This document shows positions 37,010 to 49,200 of a DNA stretch of 64,000 nucleotides, one piece after another. The translations under genes and the position numbers were made by a program. A model generated the notes under the pieces. The model was given only the letters and a program-made list of their open reading frames with translations. It made no database searches and was not told the origin of the DNA. Positions within the stretch are counted from its first letter, which is position 1. Each line of letters begins with the position of its first letter. The DNA comes from Bettongia penicillata ogilbyi (Eukaryota > Chordata > Mammalia > Diprotodontia > Potoroidae), in contig JAJHZJ010000531.1 in assembly GCA_023548195.1 (NCBI GenBank), positions 9,163,900 through 9,227,899 of the forward strand, read 5' to 3'.

Positions 37010-38135
37010 ATAGATATGTCAGTTTAACTGTGACCTATCTCAAGTCTAACTTCCCTTCACAGGGATTCAGGCTGAAATGATTTTTCCATCATTTATCTCA
37101 ATTTCTATCTCCTTGGTATCTGCTATAGATCAAAATTACGTAATGAATGCCTTTCTCTTCATAAAATTAATACTCTTTGAGTCTCTCATTTTGTCTCGAT
37201 GCAAACTCATCTTATTCAAAAGACACTTAGTGTCTCTTGTGTGCACGGCATTGTGTTGGATGTTACAAGAAGCACAACGCTCAGTAAGCATGTGGTTACA
37301 TGCTGAAGAACTATTACTTATTTTTGAATAAAGGTAACACAGAGACCTAAGGAAGTATCATGGTCTCATGTTGATAGCACTGATAGTCATCTGTCTGTAG
37401 CTATCCTAGACAAATCATTTCACACACACATATAAGTATTTGTGTAAAATATTTTATATATATATATATATGTGAATATATATCGTAAATTATACATACA
37501 CCTACATGCTTATGTACATACGTACAGTTATCCCTTCCATATCATGGAAGTTAGAAGCGTAGTACCCCCACAATCTGGAAAATCTGCATAAAATTTTGTG
37601 GCCCTCCATACCAGAGAAGAAATCTGAATTATTATGGTATTTCTAAGACAAAACATATTGATATTGTATGATATGATACATATATTTTATACATTTCTGA
37701 GTTTCTAAACATTTTTCTTCATTGTCTGCTGCACTTCATGTATCATCTGCAGCTTCTGCAAAACTCATCAGAATTCCCATTGAATTTTTTTTGCCAACCT
37801 GTGATGTATAGAAAGTGGAAAAAGTGGCGACAACAGTATGTGTATATAAGCAGACGTATTATTTATTCAAGTTTGCAGTGAGCCACTCTTCCCCATCCCC
37901 AGCTAAAGCTTGTTTCACAACTGAGGGTCACTTATTATGGTCAAGAAGTCATGATGCTATGCAAGGATGATCCAGAAATAAGAAACTGGTAATTTTTATA
38001 AAAGGATCAGATGAACTTAGAAATTAAACATTTTTCTTTAGATTGTAAAAAATATGACTGATCATGTAGATTCTTTTTTAGACTTTTTATAAACAAATTT
38101 TGTTTAGTAGCAAAACAGATTTTCTAACAAACACC
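37010..38135. other. AT-rich intronic DNA, nothing recognised
   Basis: It contains a short TA array near 37453-37470 but no recognisable gene or repeat family. Confidence 0.5.
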
Positions 38136-38139
38136 CAAA

Positions 38140-38320
38140 CAAGCATGGCTCAGTGGAAATAACATTGTCCTTGAGAGGAGACTGATGAAGATATAGATTC
38201 AAATCCTTCTTCTAAAGTTTATTGTAACAAGTTTCTTTACCTCCCTCAACCTCAGTTTCGGGCGCCGTAAAACAAGGAGTTTAGACTAGTAGTCTGATGT
38301 CCCAGCCAGCTCTGGAAAAA
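38140..38320 (+). mobile_element. MIR
   Basis: The motifs catggctcagtggaaataac, agattcaaatccttcttct, ctcaacctcagtttcgggcg and aggagtttagactagtagtc match MIR. Confidence 0.65.
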
Positions 38321-38604
38321 TCAGCATGTATTTAAGTGCTTATTCAGTGCCTGTGCCAGGGTACAATTCCTGAACAAATCTGCTTTCTAAAAATTGGTTA
38401 GTCACTTCATTCCTGTTTCCTCTAATTTTCTGCATATAAAAAAGAAAAATAAATGACTCAGCCCCCACAAAAATGGTTATTCAGGGATTGAGATGAAATT
38501 ATAGTACAGACTTTGAAATAACATCTATTACAACTGAAATTACATATAATAGGAAACTGGAAGACAATATAATGTTGAAATTAATAAGCTATATTAGAGA
38601 TCAG

Positions 38605-38852
38605 AGATGACAACAATAACAATAGCTATCATTTATGTAGTTTTATAAGGTACTCAACACACTTTGCAAATGTTATCTCATATGACCCTCATGATAACCT
38701 TGTGCAGTGGGTGCTTTTATTATCCCCATTTTACAGTTGAGGAAACTAAGGTTTAGAGAGCTAATGATTTTCCCAAAATCACACAATTATTAAGTCCCTG
38801 GGGTAAGATTTGAACTCACCTTTTACAGTGTCTAAGTCAAGTTCTCTATGGG
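38605..38852 (-). mobile_element. MIR, antisense
   Basis: The motifs aacaatagctatcatttatg, attatccccattttacagtt, gaggaaactaaggtttagag and aagatttgaactcacctttt give a near full-length antisense MIR. Confidence 0.8.
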
Positions 38853-39309
38853 ATGTAACTTCCTTTTAAAAAAATACAGACTATCAACTCGCTGGAGAAC
38901 ATGTTTCGAATGTTTAAGTTCGATTAATATCAATAAGCAGATAAGGATTTATTTTCCTCTGTAAAACAAGAAAGACAGAAATGGATTTCTGGTCTTTCAT
39001 GATGTCATGCAGTTGAAGGCCTTCTGGTCCTCACTACATGGTAGAACTAAAAGACTAAAAAATACTCTTTAAAAGAAAATGACTTCTAATGAATGAGTGT
39101 GTGCCATAACTATAGGTCCTTTTATGAAAAAAGTGCTGTTATTTTAAGACAGAATTTGATTCAGATTTTCTTTATATATTGAAATCAGCAAATAAGTGTG
39201 CTTTAAAGAATATGTACATATTTAAAACAGCTGGCTTGTGATCAATATCACCCAGAAGTTATTTCCTACTAAAATGTGGTAGTAGAATCCAACACATTTT
39301 AGATGACAG

Positions 39310-39383
<74 letters not shown>

Positions 39384-39470
39384 CTCTCCATCTCTCTCTC
39401 TCCATTTTTCCCTCTGTCTGTCTCTCTCTTACATACAGACACACAAACACACACACACACACTCACACAC
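39310..39470. repeat. (CT)n then (CA)n microsatellite
   Basis: CT dinucleotides run from 39310 to about 39430, followed by CA-rich sequence to 39470. Confidence 0.95.
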
Positions 39471-40049
39471 ATTAATCTTCAAAGAAAGAAAGTTCACCAT
39501 TTCATATAAATATTTCATTAGGCGATTATTTCATTCTGTATTGTTCTCTCCAGTTCTCTCTGTGTTACCAGCACAGAATCCAGGAGGCAAACTCACAGAT
39601 TCTCCTTAGGAAGTCTTATTTCATTTTACTTTGAGAAATTGCTAGCTTGTTAAAATGCTAAGCAAATGGGAAAGTAGTAATGAATAGACTTTGCTATTTC
39701 TGTATCAAAAACCCTCCTTAGACCTCATCCTAGAAAGGGAAGCTTTGGGAAACCCTTCTATCATTAGAGTAGACTGCGTGAAGATCTTCTCTAATTATTT
39801 AAAATCTTAAATGCAGATATGGATTTTATAATATGGTTAATAAATTAAGCTATAGAATAACATTCAGAGGTTAAAAAAAAAAAACAAAACACACGAGTCG
39901 TAAAGCTGTTCTCCAAAAATAAGCAATTCTAGTGCAAAAACTAGAGGGCAGCCTCCCTTAAAATTAAGAAGATTAGATCATGAAGCAATGTCATCACTAT
40001 TATTATTAATTATCATAGAAATATCACCCCAGTCATCAGCACTAATTCT

Positions 40050-40185
40050 AACCTATCTACTATGTATGTGACCCTGATTCCACCTCTATGATTTCTTCAT
40101 CTGGAAATGGGGAGAATGATATTTATAAAACTTATTTTATAAGTAACTGTGAGGAAAGTTCTTTGTGAATTGTGGTTGTATCATA
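40050..40185 (+). mobile_element. MIR fragment
   Basis: The motifs tatgtgaccctgattccacc, tcttcatctggaaatgggga and tgtgaggaaagttctttgtg resemble the MIR 3' part. Confidence 0.45.
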
Positions 40186-40339
40186 ATAACTGCATGATAG
40201 AATATAGCTCCTGTTTTATATGACTTTTCTAACCCAGTGAATAGTGGATAAAATAATGTAAAAAGGACATTTTTTTACAAAAAAAGAAAATAATAAAAAC
40301 AATCAACTTTAAAAAGTGCTCAATACATTTCTGAAATGA

Positions 40340-40560
40340 TTACATGCATATATATAGTCATAAATGTGTGTATGTATATTTGGTTTTATATACACATATA
40401 CACACTATAATAGTGCATGTATATTATTTGTGTATAAATGTATGTGTGTCTATACATATATATACCCACACAAATGTATGTATAGGTGTGTATATGTGTG
40501 TGTGTGTATATCTTTGGTGTATATATATATATATAATATATAAATGTATGTGTCTATAAA
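40340..40560. repeat. TA/TG-rich low-complexity DNA
   Basis: Alternating TATG, TGTG and TATA repeats run across the range. The open frame over it is low-complexity. Confidence 0.85.
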
Positions 40561-40569
40561 ATATATATG

Positions 40570-43150
40570 TTTGCCTTTTAAAGAGATGATAAAAATAGAG
40601 CTAATAAGCAGTTATTAAATATGTTTTTCAGTGCTCATTGTTAATTTTAAGCTTTACAAATTTTTACTTCTCTATTTCTTAATTGTTCGCCTCACTTTTT
40701 CTAAATTTTCACACATTTCATTTTTATGTAAGACATTTTCCAGCAATTATAGAAACTCCCTCAACTAAGCTTATTACCCCAAAATAATTAAACAAAACTA
40801 CATAAAAAGTGTTTCAAAAACTCATGATGTTTCTTTATATTTCTGAAATGGATATTTAAGAATACATCAGGTGTTTTGTTTGAGAAGTCGTTATTTAATG
40901 TTCTGAAAGATGTGCTGAGAAAGTAATTACTACTAGATATTAATTAATGAATGTCCCTATACATATTCTTTGATATCTTATATCATCACTGGAAAGTGAC
41001 CTTGTTCAGAGAGGGAGAAGGAAAAAAGAGAGACGTACAGTGCCCCTTGAGATCAAGTGGGGTGATGCATATCAGAAGAAGACACTAAAGATTTATTGTC
41101 TGTGGCAAAAGAAACACAGATCTCTGCTTGTGCAGTAAGCGTTTTTGACATCACACACAGTAAAGGATGATTAGATGCTGTAGGTTAGAAAACGCTCTGC
41201 TAAAGGGAAATAATAGACATTTTTATGTTGTTTATATTAGTAATGTGCTTACTTTGCAGTACCTTCATTTTTATGATAGTTATGTCAAGCTAATCTTGAT
41301 TTGAGTAGGGCTTTGCATATATCATTTAAGAAATTAAAAACAGATTCTTTCATATGATTGATATGGCAGAGTGGTGATTTTGCATATTTAATAAACCTTT
41401 CCAACCTAAAAATCCTTTAGAAAAAAAGGAATTAAGTGCTAGATGTAGAGCAACTAAAGCTGAAACACAAAATGAGAGAGAAATATAACATAAGGTAAAA
41501 GCCTCATGTTAGAGAACTGGAATACTTAAAACTCCAACTGATCATGAGTTCAAAGCCATTGTAAGCAAACAAAAAACATACAAAAGAACGCTGAAAAGAT
41601 GGCTAAAATTTTGGACCACATACTCCTCTAGGAAGGTGAAGAAAGTCAAAAGTAGGGGAGAAACATAAAAAGATAAGTATTAAAAACTTAAGTAAATTCT
41701 GTGCCTTTATGTAAGACAGCTAAATAAGAACAGAGGAGAAATGGGGTAGCCATAGAGTAGTGTTAGGGAAAAATCATCACTGGGACAAAGTCCTGAATTA
41801 GATAGGAAGATGGTAAAATCAAAACAAAAAAAAAAGCGGGGGGGAAATACAGGTTTAACAGTTACGACTATGTAAATTGTTCCCATTTTTTCAAAGTGAT
41901 TATTCACTTTGGACTTAAGTTCAACTTGACTAGGGGCAGTTTATGAACTCATTTTGGGCTGTTCATGAGATATTATTTTAGTATCATGAAGGAAATGAGA
42001 AATATTTAAAATGGGTTTATTTCCTCTGATTGTTCCAGTAACTGCAGACTACAGTTTGAGGATATTACAAAATATACTTCCTTATGTATTGTTTTTGATA
42101 TTATACTCTAAGGTTGAGGTACCAAGTTTGTGTTTGCAAGGGAAGTTAACATATCTTATGTCCCTTACTTTCTTCATTAGTATTTGAATATTGTAAAATC
42201 AGTCACCTTGCATTTCTTAGATATATATTTGTTCCACGTTTGACCCCTCTCATCCCATGAAGGGCTTATTTTTTATTCATTTACTTTTTTACGTGTTTTA
42301 GAAGAATAAATCAATTCAACTAAAATAGTTAAGAACAAAGACAAAAGTGAAAAAGTCTTTGCTCTCAAGACGATTCCATTACACTTGGAGTATGCAAGAC
42401 ATATCCAGACAAGTAAATGTAAGTCAATCTGAAGAGGAAGAAAATATGAAGAGCTGAGGTGATTCATCAGATTAGCATCCTTATAAAATATGAACTTAAA
42501 TTGAAGGGAAATAGAGATGGAAAAAGGAAGAGAACAAGAGCGAAAAAATGAACAAAAGCATGTATCTGTTGTCATACTCAAATAATAAACTAGATCTATG
42601 GACTATGTAAATGTTCCTTCCAAAGATGATCCCAAATCCTGTCTGTTCATCTTATGCAACGTTTGCCCATGTCCTCCATGAGTTTACAAAATTGTATGTC
42701 TGTTTTTATACTCAAAGAGATCTGCTGGAATGTGCTGGAAGCCTTCCTCTTGACACTGAAAGAATGAATGGAGCACTTATATTTCCAGTGATTATCCCTT
42801 GTTCTGACCATATGACCCTTTCTTTTTTAAAAAAATTGCATATTTCCTTGATGGCAGTCTTTATTTTTCCTTATTTGCTAACGTCTTTTTACCCAACATT
42901 TGCCTCTCAATTGCCCTCTGGGCAAAACTTTTTCTCGATCATTTGAAACTTATAGTATGCTGGGTCTAAAAGCCATGAAAAAAGAAACTGGTATAAAATG
43001 GTATTTTTTTAAACAGGTCTTTATTTAGGGACATAGTTTGGAACTGTTGAAGGAGTTCTGTAATCTCCCATAGGCGTTTTTCTTGGCTTTTATTCTCCTC
43101 TTTCATCTTGGGCCTAAATTAATAGGCCCATTAATACATTTACTTTGATA
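40570..43150. other. Intronic DNA, mostly unrecognised
   Basis: No exon or RNA gene was seen. A possible antisense L2 tail lies at 42320-42560 (gaaaaagtctttgctctcaa; acatatccagacaagtaaat). Confidence 0.4.
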
Positions 43151-43820
43151 CAGCTATGTATATACATATATACATACATATATACATAAACATGCACACA
43201 TACGTACACATATACATTTACATACATATACATAATTATGCATAGATGAACAAAATCTGTAGGTTATCTAGCCATCCAGCTTTAACCGTAGTCAAGACAA
43301 TAGGCATTTTTCATACACTTGTTTTTTCAGTGTCATTATAACAAAGATGGGAAAAGTAGCTAAATTTTAATGTGTTCACACATTCATACATATTAAATAT
43401 AGCATAGTTATGAAGACTTTTAAAGTATCATTTTGCAAAGTAACTGAATGACAGAGGATGAAAATGTTTTTATTGATACAAGTTGATTAAGAGAATATCT
43501 ACAGTTATGGATCTATAAATTGTATTAAAATATAAAAATGGTGCTGAGAATCTATCAAGAATATTTTCAGTGAGGGAATTTAGAGGAATCAGACAAGTTT
43601 TTGCAAGCTTTATTCTATTACAGGCTGAATGTTTACAATCAAACAATTAAATGAAAGATATAGAGAATAGTAGGTCCTACTATGCTAATAATTAAATGAA
43701 GAAGAGAAGCTTTTTTTTTTTCCAGTAGGGGGAAAGAAAGCTATCTTAAGGTATCTTACAAAAGAATATCTTCTCTCTCCATGTCTGATAGATTTCTTGG
43801 AAAGTATAAAAGAGATAGCT

Positions 43821-43960
43821 TTATTTAATGATACATTTTTCATGGTCAGGCAGAGCAATGGCCAAAGATATTTGCCACTGCCATTGGGAAGACTCATGAT
43901 CTTTTGAAGAAGCATTCTGTAATTGAATCTAAACAAGTCTTTTCCATGCTTTGGTAAACT
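43821..43960 (+). repeat. Direct duplication, copy A
   Basis: About 140 bp align collinearly with 44408-44550. Shared blocks include ttatttaatgat, caggcagagcaatggc, aaagatatttgc, gactcatg, cattctgtaa and tgaatctaaaca. The copies differ at many positions. Confidence 0.75.
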
Positions 43961-44407
43961 GATTCCCAGAGATTATTTGCTTTATATAATTATTTGGAAG
44001 GTAATTCCTCTATTATTGCCTCTTATATTGTTTTTGTTTTATAAAAATGCTGTTGATTTTTAGGTTTTACTTCATGGCTTACAACTTTGAATTATTAATT
44101 GTATCAATTAGTATCTTTGCTGCTTCCCTAGGATTTCTCCTATATTTGAAAGAGGGTGTGTCCTAGACTTTTGTTTGGGGTGAGGGGACAATATTTTGGA
44201 CCAACTTCTTACTACACCACATTAATAAATATATCTTTCTAAATGCTAATTAAATCTGGCTGATGATCAATGGGGAATACAACGGTGTGGGCTCATTAAT
44301 GAGGGTTCTAGAAAATCTCAGCTCCTCAGGGTTACCTATAGAAGCTCCAAAGGATAAGGAAGTTCCCTTCTTGGGCCCAACTCTTGGATTGGGAGTCAGA
44401 AAATAAT

Positions 44408-44550
44408 TATTTAATGATGCATTTATCATTAATATCAGGCAGAGCAATGGCTAAAGATATTTGCTACTGTCATTGAGATGACTCATGGCCCATCTCTTAA
44501 AGAAACATTCTGTAACTGAATCTAAACAGGCATTTTATATGCTTTGATAA
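44408..44550 (+). repeat. Direct duplication, copy B
   Basis: This is the partner of 43821-43960, in the same orientation about 590 bp downstream. Roughly four of five bases match by eye, so the duplication is old. Confidence 0.75.
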
Positions 44551-44654
44551 GAATTCCGCGGAGGGGATGTCAGGCATGGAATAGAAAGAGAAAAAGCACA
44601 GAGAAATACAAATTTAGAATTCATTTATTGGTAAAAAAAAAAAAAATGTTAGAA

Positions 44655-44815
44655 AGCTAGAAAGCTGTCTGGCAAAAATTGGCGTAGACCAATATCTTAT
44701 AGAATTTACCCAGATAAGGTCAAAATGGACTCATGATCTAAATATAAAGATATTACAAGAAAATTAGAATATGGAACACATTACTTCAGATTTATGGATA
44801 GATATCTATCGATAT
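44655..44815 (+). mobile_element. L1 ORF2 fragment, sense
   Basis: The conceptual reading includes RPISYRIYPDKVKMDS and then ITRKLEYG, which follows the L1 ORF2 C-terminal pattern (LxPYxKINSxWIxDL...LEENLG). It is short and isolated. Confidence 0.5.
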
Positions 44816-45164
44816 ATCCAATGCTTTTTATTACTTTTTATTAGTATAATCAATTATGCTAATAGTTTTCCTTAAAACCATTACTGCATTTCCTGATAAC
44901 AATCCCACTTGCTTACGATGTATAATCTCTGTGAAATATCGTAGTAACACTTTTATGTTTTCAAAGAACCAAAGCAAGGAATGAAATAGGAACCTATTTT
45001 TTTCTTAGTTTTTATAAAATTTAAAATAAGAAAAATCTGCAAGTGACTATTGAAAGCATGGATAAAATATAAATTTTAGTTGTTTTAAAAATCAAAGAAA
45101 AGGACAGAAGGAAAAATCAGGATAGCATTCTCTAAAAGAAAATTAACTGGAATAATCTCAGTCT

Positions 45165-45345
45165 GACAGACACATATTCACTTTGTGACCCTGGGCAAGT
45201 CACTTAATCTCAGTCTGCTTCATTTCTCTCAACTGTAAAATGGGGATAATATTAGCACCCAAACCTTAAGGTTGTTGTGGGGATCGAATGAGATAATATT
45301 TATAAAGAATTTAGCAGTGCCTGACACATAGTAGTTGTTTGATTA
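45165..45345 (+). mobile_element. MIR
   Basis: The motifs tgtgaccctgggcaagtcac, caactgtaaaatggggataa, ggttgttgtggggatcgaat and gcagtgcctgacacatagta form an almost canonical MIR 3' half. Confidence 0.85.
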
Positions 45346-45357
45346 GGTTGCTGCTTT

Positions 45358-45455
45358 TTTTCTTCCCTCTTCCCTTCAACCTCCTCCTCCCCTTCCCCTC
45401 CTCTCCCCTCCCATCCTCCCTTCCCCTGCTCCCCTCACCTCCTCCCCTCACCTCC
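45358..45455. repeat. C/T-rich low-complexity tract
   Basis: CTCCTCCCC-type repeats follow directly after the MIR. Confidence 0.85.
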
Positions 45456-45464
45456 AGTAGTTCA

Positions 45465-45655
45465 CATATATATAGCATTTTGACATTTTCAGAGAACTTT
45501 CCTCACATTGTCCTTGGAATATGGAAAAAAGATTATGCCCATTTTGCAGGAGATGAAATAGGGACTCAAGATAAAGTAATTTATCTATGCACAAACAAAT
45601 AATAAGTGTCAAAGGTCTCCTGATCCTAGTTCTTTTTTGCACCATTTGTAGTTTA
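45465..45655 (-). mobile_element. MIR, antisense
   Basis: The motifs attatgcccattttgcagga, gatgaaatagggactcaaga, aataataagtgtcaaaggtc and tcctgatcctagttcttttt fit antisense MIR. Confidence 0.65.
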
Positions 45656-45656
45656 A

Positions 45657-45860
45657 GCAGTGTGATATGGTAGGAAGAACATGTATTCAAGATAAAAAAG
45701 ACCAGTTGAAGCCTGTCGCTGATGCTCATTACCTGTATAACCTTGGGCCAGTCACTTTTCCTCACTCAGTAGATCTCCATCTCATCATTTGTAAAATAAG
45801 GGCTTTGATCTAGGTGGCTTCTGATCTCCCTTTGAACTGTAGATCTAAGATCTTACGGGA
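45657..45860 (+). mobile_element. MIR
   Basis: The motifs gcagtgtgatatggtaggaa, tgtataaccttgggccagtc, catcatttgtaaaataaggg, ggtggcttctgatctccctt and ctgtagatctaagatctta give a nearly full-length MIR, abutting the antisense MIR. Confidence 0.85.
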
Positions 45861-45898
45861 CTCGTAGAAAGGGAAGGTAGTGGGGTTAACAAGGTGTA

Positions 45899-46060
45899 AT
45901 GGAAGGGTTTACATGTAGGATGACTTGCTTAGGAGATGACTGTACAATTTTGAGTGAAGAAGGACTTGACCGATTATCTCCTGCTGGTCAGCAGATAGCA
46001 ACCACTTGTGAAGGTGTAAGGCGAAGAAAACCTTCACTCACTACTTCTAACAAATTGTTA
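45899..46060 (+). other. Coding-like fragment of unknown origin
   Basis: A 99-residue open frame has a soluble, mixed-composition N-terminal half: LGDDCTILSEEGLDRLSPAG, then TCEGVRRRKPSLTTSNK, before turning AT-rich. I do not recognise the family. It lies between a MIR and low-complexity T-rich DNA. An AG at 45931-45932 and a GT at 46015-46016 could frame an exon, but the splice context is weak. A chance open frame remains the most likely explanation. Confidence 0.2.
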
Positions 46061-46209
46061 ATAAAAATATTCTTTGGAAACTGTACTTTTTTTTTTTTTA
46101 CAAAGTTTTGCTATGGTTTGAAGATTTACTATTTCATAAACTTTCTGGAAAGATTGTGTTTTGTTCTAAAGAATAAAATTCCAAATTTCAGTAATTAAAA
46201 TTATTATCA

Positions 46210-49200
46210 TAATAGCTTTGCTTTTCTCAATAGTTATGCCCTAGAGTAATGTGGAACTTAGAATTGCTTACAGTCTAATTGAGAAAAGAGAAATCATACA
46301 AAGAAATAGGGAATCGTATCTTTATTGTCAACTTTTATTTATTTTTTAGTTCCCCCAGGAAAAAAATAACTGCAAATGTATCTTCCATTTTTAAAGTGTC
46401 TTCATTGGTAAAGGTGGCTGCCTGGCCAAAACATCAGTGTAGTATATGAAGACTGTCAGTTTTTCTGTCCCAGGAGGATTGTTCCAGTAAAATGTAATCA
46501 TGAAAGTTTGATGATGCTTTTGATGACAGGTGCTGTGTCATTTGTCAGGGCATGGCATGCCTGGCACACAAACCTCAGGTCAAATTGTCTCCTTACGTTT
46601 GCTGCCAACCCTATTCCCATGGCTCATTGAGGTGTTCCTCCACTACCCTCTTGCCTCCATTTCTATTCTCTTGAGTCAGACTTTTATGGCAAGGTTTATT
46701 AATTGACTTGAAATGTTATGAATCTCCATGTTATCAGAGATCTCAATGGAAGCATAAGTACAAAATCACCTTCTAAAACTAAATGGAGGAAATTTTAAAA
46801 TTTTCTGCCTTTTTGATTATTTGCATCACTAATACCTTTCATTCATATAGGTAGATAATTGAAAGTTGGCTCATGTAAAATTGTGACTCTAAAGTGGTTA
46901 CACTGATTGCTTTTTTTAAACAAATATGTCATAATATATTTGGTCAAATTGGTGTTGAACTTGAAAGAAGTTATCTTGGCAGTCTTTAAACTTGTTCCAT
47001 TGCTGCTGTTATTTCATGTAGTATTTTTGAAACCCTGCATTGGAATATCTTTCACTGCCAGCTTAGAAGTCACACACATTGAGTTTCATTTCTTATATAT
47101 CACACAGAGTGAAAAGAAGTGGTTCAAGAAAACTGAGTTATAATACCATCTCTAACATTAAATATCTGAGTGACCACTTCACTTCCCTTGACTTTGGTGC
47201 GTATAATTAATTAGACAGTCAGAGATTCCTTCTAGCACAAAATTCTATGAATTAATGCATATTCTTTCTTACAAAGCCAAAAATCTTTATTTTGACTTCA
47301 GAATAAACCCAAATATGGCTAATAGAGAAAAATGTTTTAATGGGATATACATAAATGTTAATTGACAATGAAAAATCAGTTAAAAAAAAAAGTTCCTACC
47401 CTCCATGTAAGGCATTTACAAAGTTACAATTAATTAATCCTTTCCTTGTGATTTTACTCAGTCTCAGAATTCTTAGGGAGAGGTTTTCAATAAAAGAGGA
47501 AATTGTCTTAATGAGCAATGCGTTAGATGATTCAGTCCCTTCTACATATAGGTGGAAATCCTATTCATCACTAAACATTGTCTTGAGATACTTATAAATC
47601 ACAATAGTCAAGTAAAAAGTATTGCTATTAGTTATTAAATTGGTCATTTACTGAAATTCTCATCCCTTTTCCTCATTGTATACAGTTGTATATAATCTCC
47701 TAGCATCTCTAGTCTTTACAGCATTGAGTTTTTGAATGCCTTTCTCTCCTTCAGTTATTTAAGAACACATACTTAAATTCTAGCATAGGCCTATAATATA
47801 GTATAAACAAAGAAGTGAATTGTGAGATTTAAATTTTTCACCAGAAAACCTAATCATAAAATTGTTCTTTGCTTACCTATGTGGAGCAGTCATTTGATTT
47901 GAAAAGAAAAGAAATAGGTGACTTATTCACCGTCTAAAGAGAGATTTAGTGCCAGTATTTTACAGATACTAAATACAAATGTGCATTGAAAGTGTATTTT
48001 TCATCCTGTGTGCATGTCTCGTAAGGGTAAATGCTTGCCTATCTAAATATCTCTTTGCGGAAGATCGCAAAACTCTTAACTCTATATCTTGAAGAGGAAA
48101 TACCAATTTGCATTGGTTGAGGAACGTCCTCATCAGGCACTTGCTATCTGGCTTAAAAAAAAAGCAAACCTGAAGGTTGCATATAAACCTCAGAATGGAG
48201 AAAGCACTAACTCGAGAATTATCCCCATTAAATGTTATTATTTAACAATATATATAATCTATCTAAATAACATCTAAATTAATACGTTTGAGGCAAGCAA
48301 AAATAAATTAAATATGTTCATTTGTTTTAGAATTTCTATTGTTGATCTGGGAACAGTAAGCTCTCACAGTTGCAGCTTTAACCTTGCCAATCATAGTATC
48401 CCTGTAAGTGCACTGCAGTTATTTGGAAGCTTTTCGGAGTTGGCATTGGCATCCTTTTGCTAGATTACATTTATGCATTAGTACCATCTGTGCCTGCTGT
48501 ACCTTCTGTGAGTTAGCCCTGGCCAAATGACTGGCATTTATCTGAAAGTGGAAAGAGGTGGGGGGGAGAGAAGGGAGGGAAGAAGACAGAGAAAAAGAGA
48601 GAGGTTGAGAGAGATCGAGAGAGAGGGAAACAGAGACAGAGAGAGACAGAGAGGGAGAGAGAGGGAACCCTAGTTTTCAAAGCTAAGAAAAGGAGGATGT
48701 CACTGAGTATAAAATATCTGTAGCTGGTGTCCTTCCTTTAATCTTGATGAGCTCTACTGTTAATTTTCTGCCTCTCAGCGATAAAGAAAAAATAGAAGGG
48801 ATTTATTTTAAGTTTGTCCTATACAAAAGCAGTTAAAAAAATAGTAACACAGAACCTATATAAAATTGTATGCCATCTCGGGAAGGAAGGGGGGAGGAAA
48901 AAAGGAGGGAGGATGTAAGGAGGGGAGGGAGGGGGAAAACCTAAATTATATGGAAGTGATTGTAGAACACTGAAAACAAATAAAATAATAATAATAATGA
49001 AAATAACAACACCACCTTCAAAAGAAAACCAGATAAAGCCTGTTTGTAAGATTTTAAAATGAAAAAAAAAAAAACACATACAATTTAAATATTGATTTTA
49101 TGCACATGTGCTTTTCAGCCCCGATGTGATTGGTTTATGTTCTCTGGATTTCACTGTGTAGAGAACTTCATTTAGACCCCTTTAGTATCTAGAAAATATC

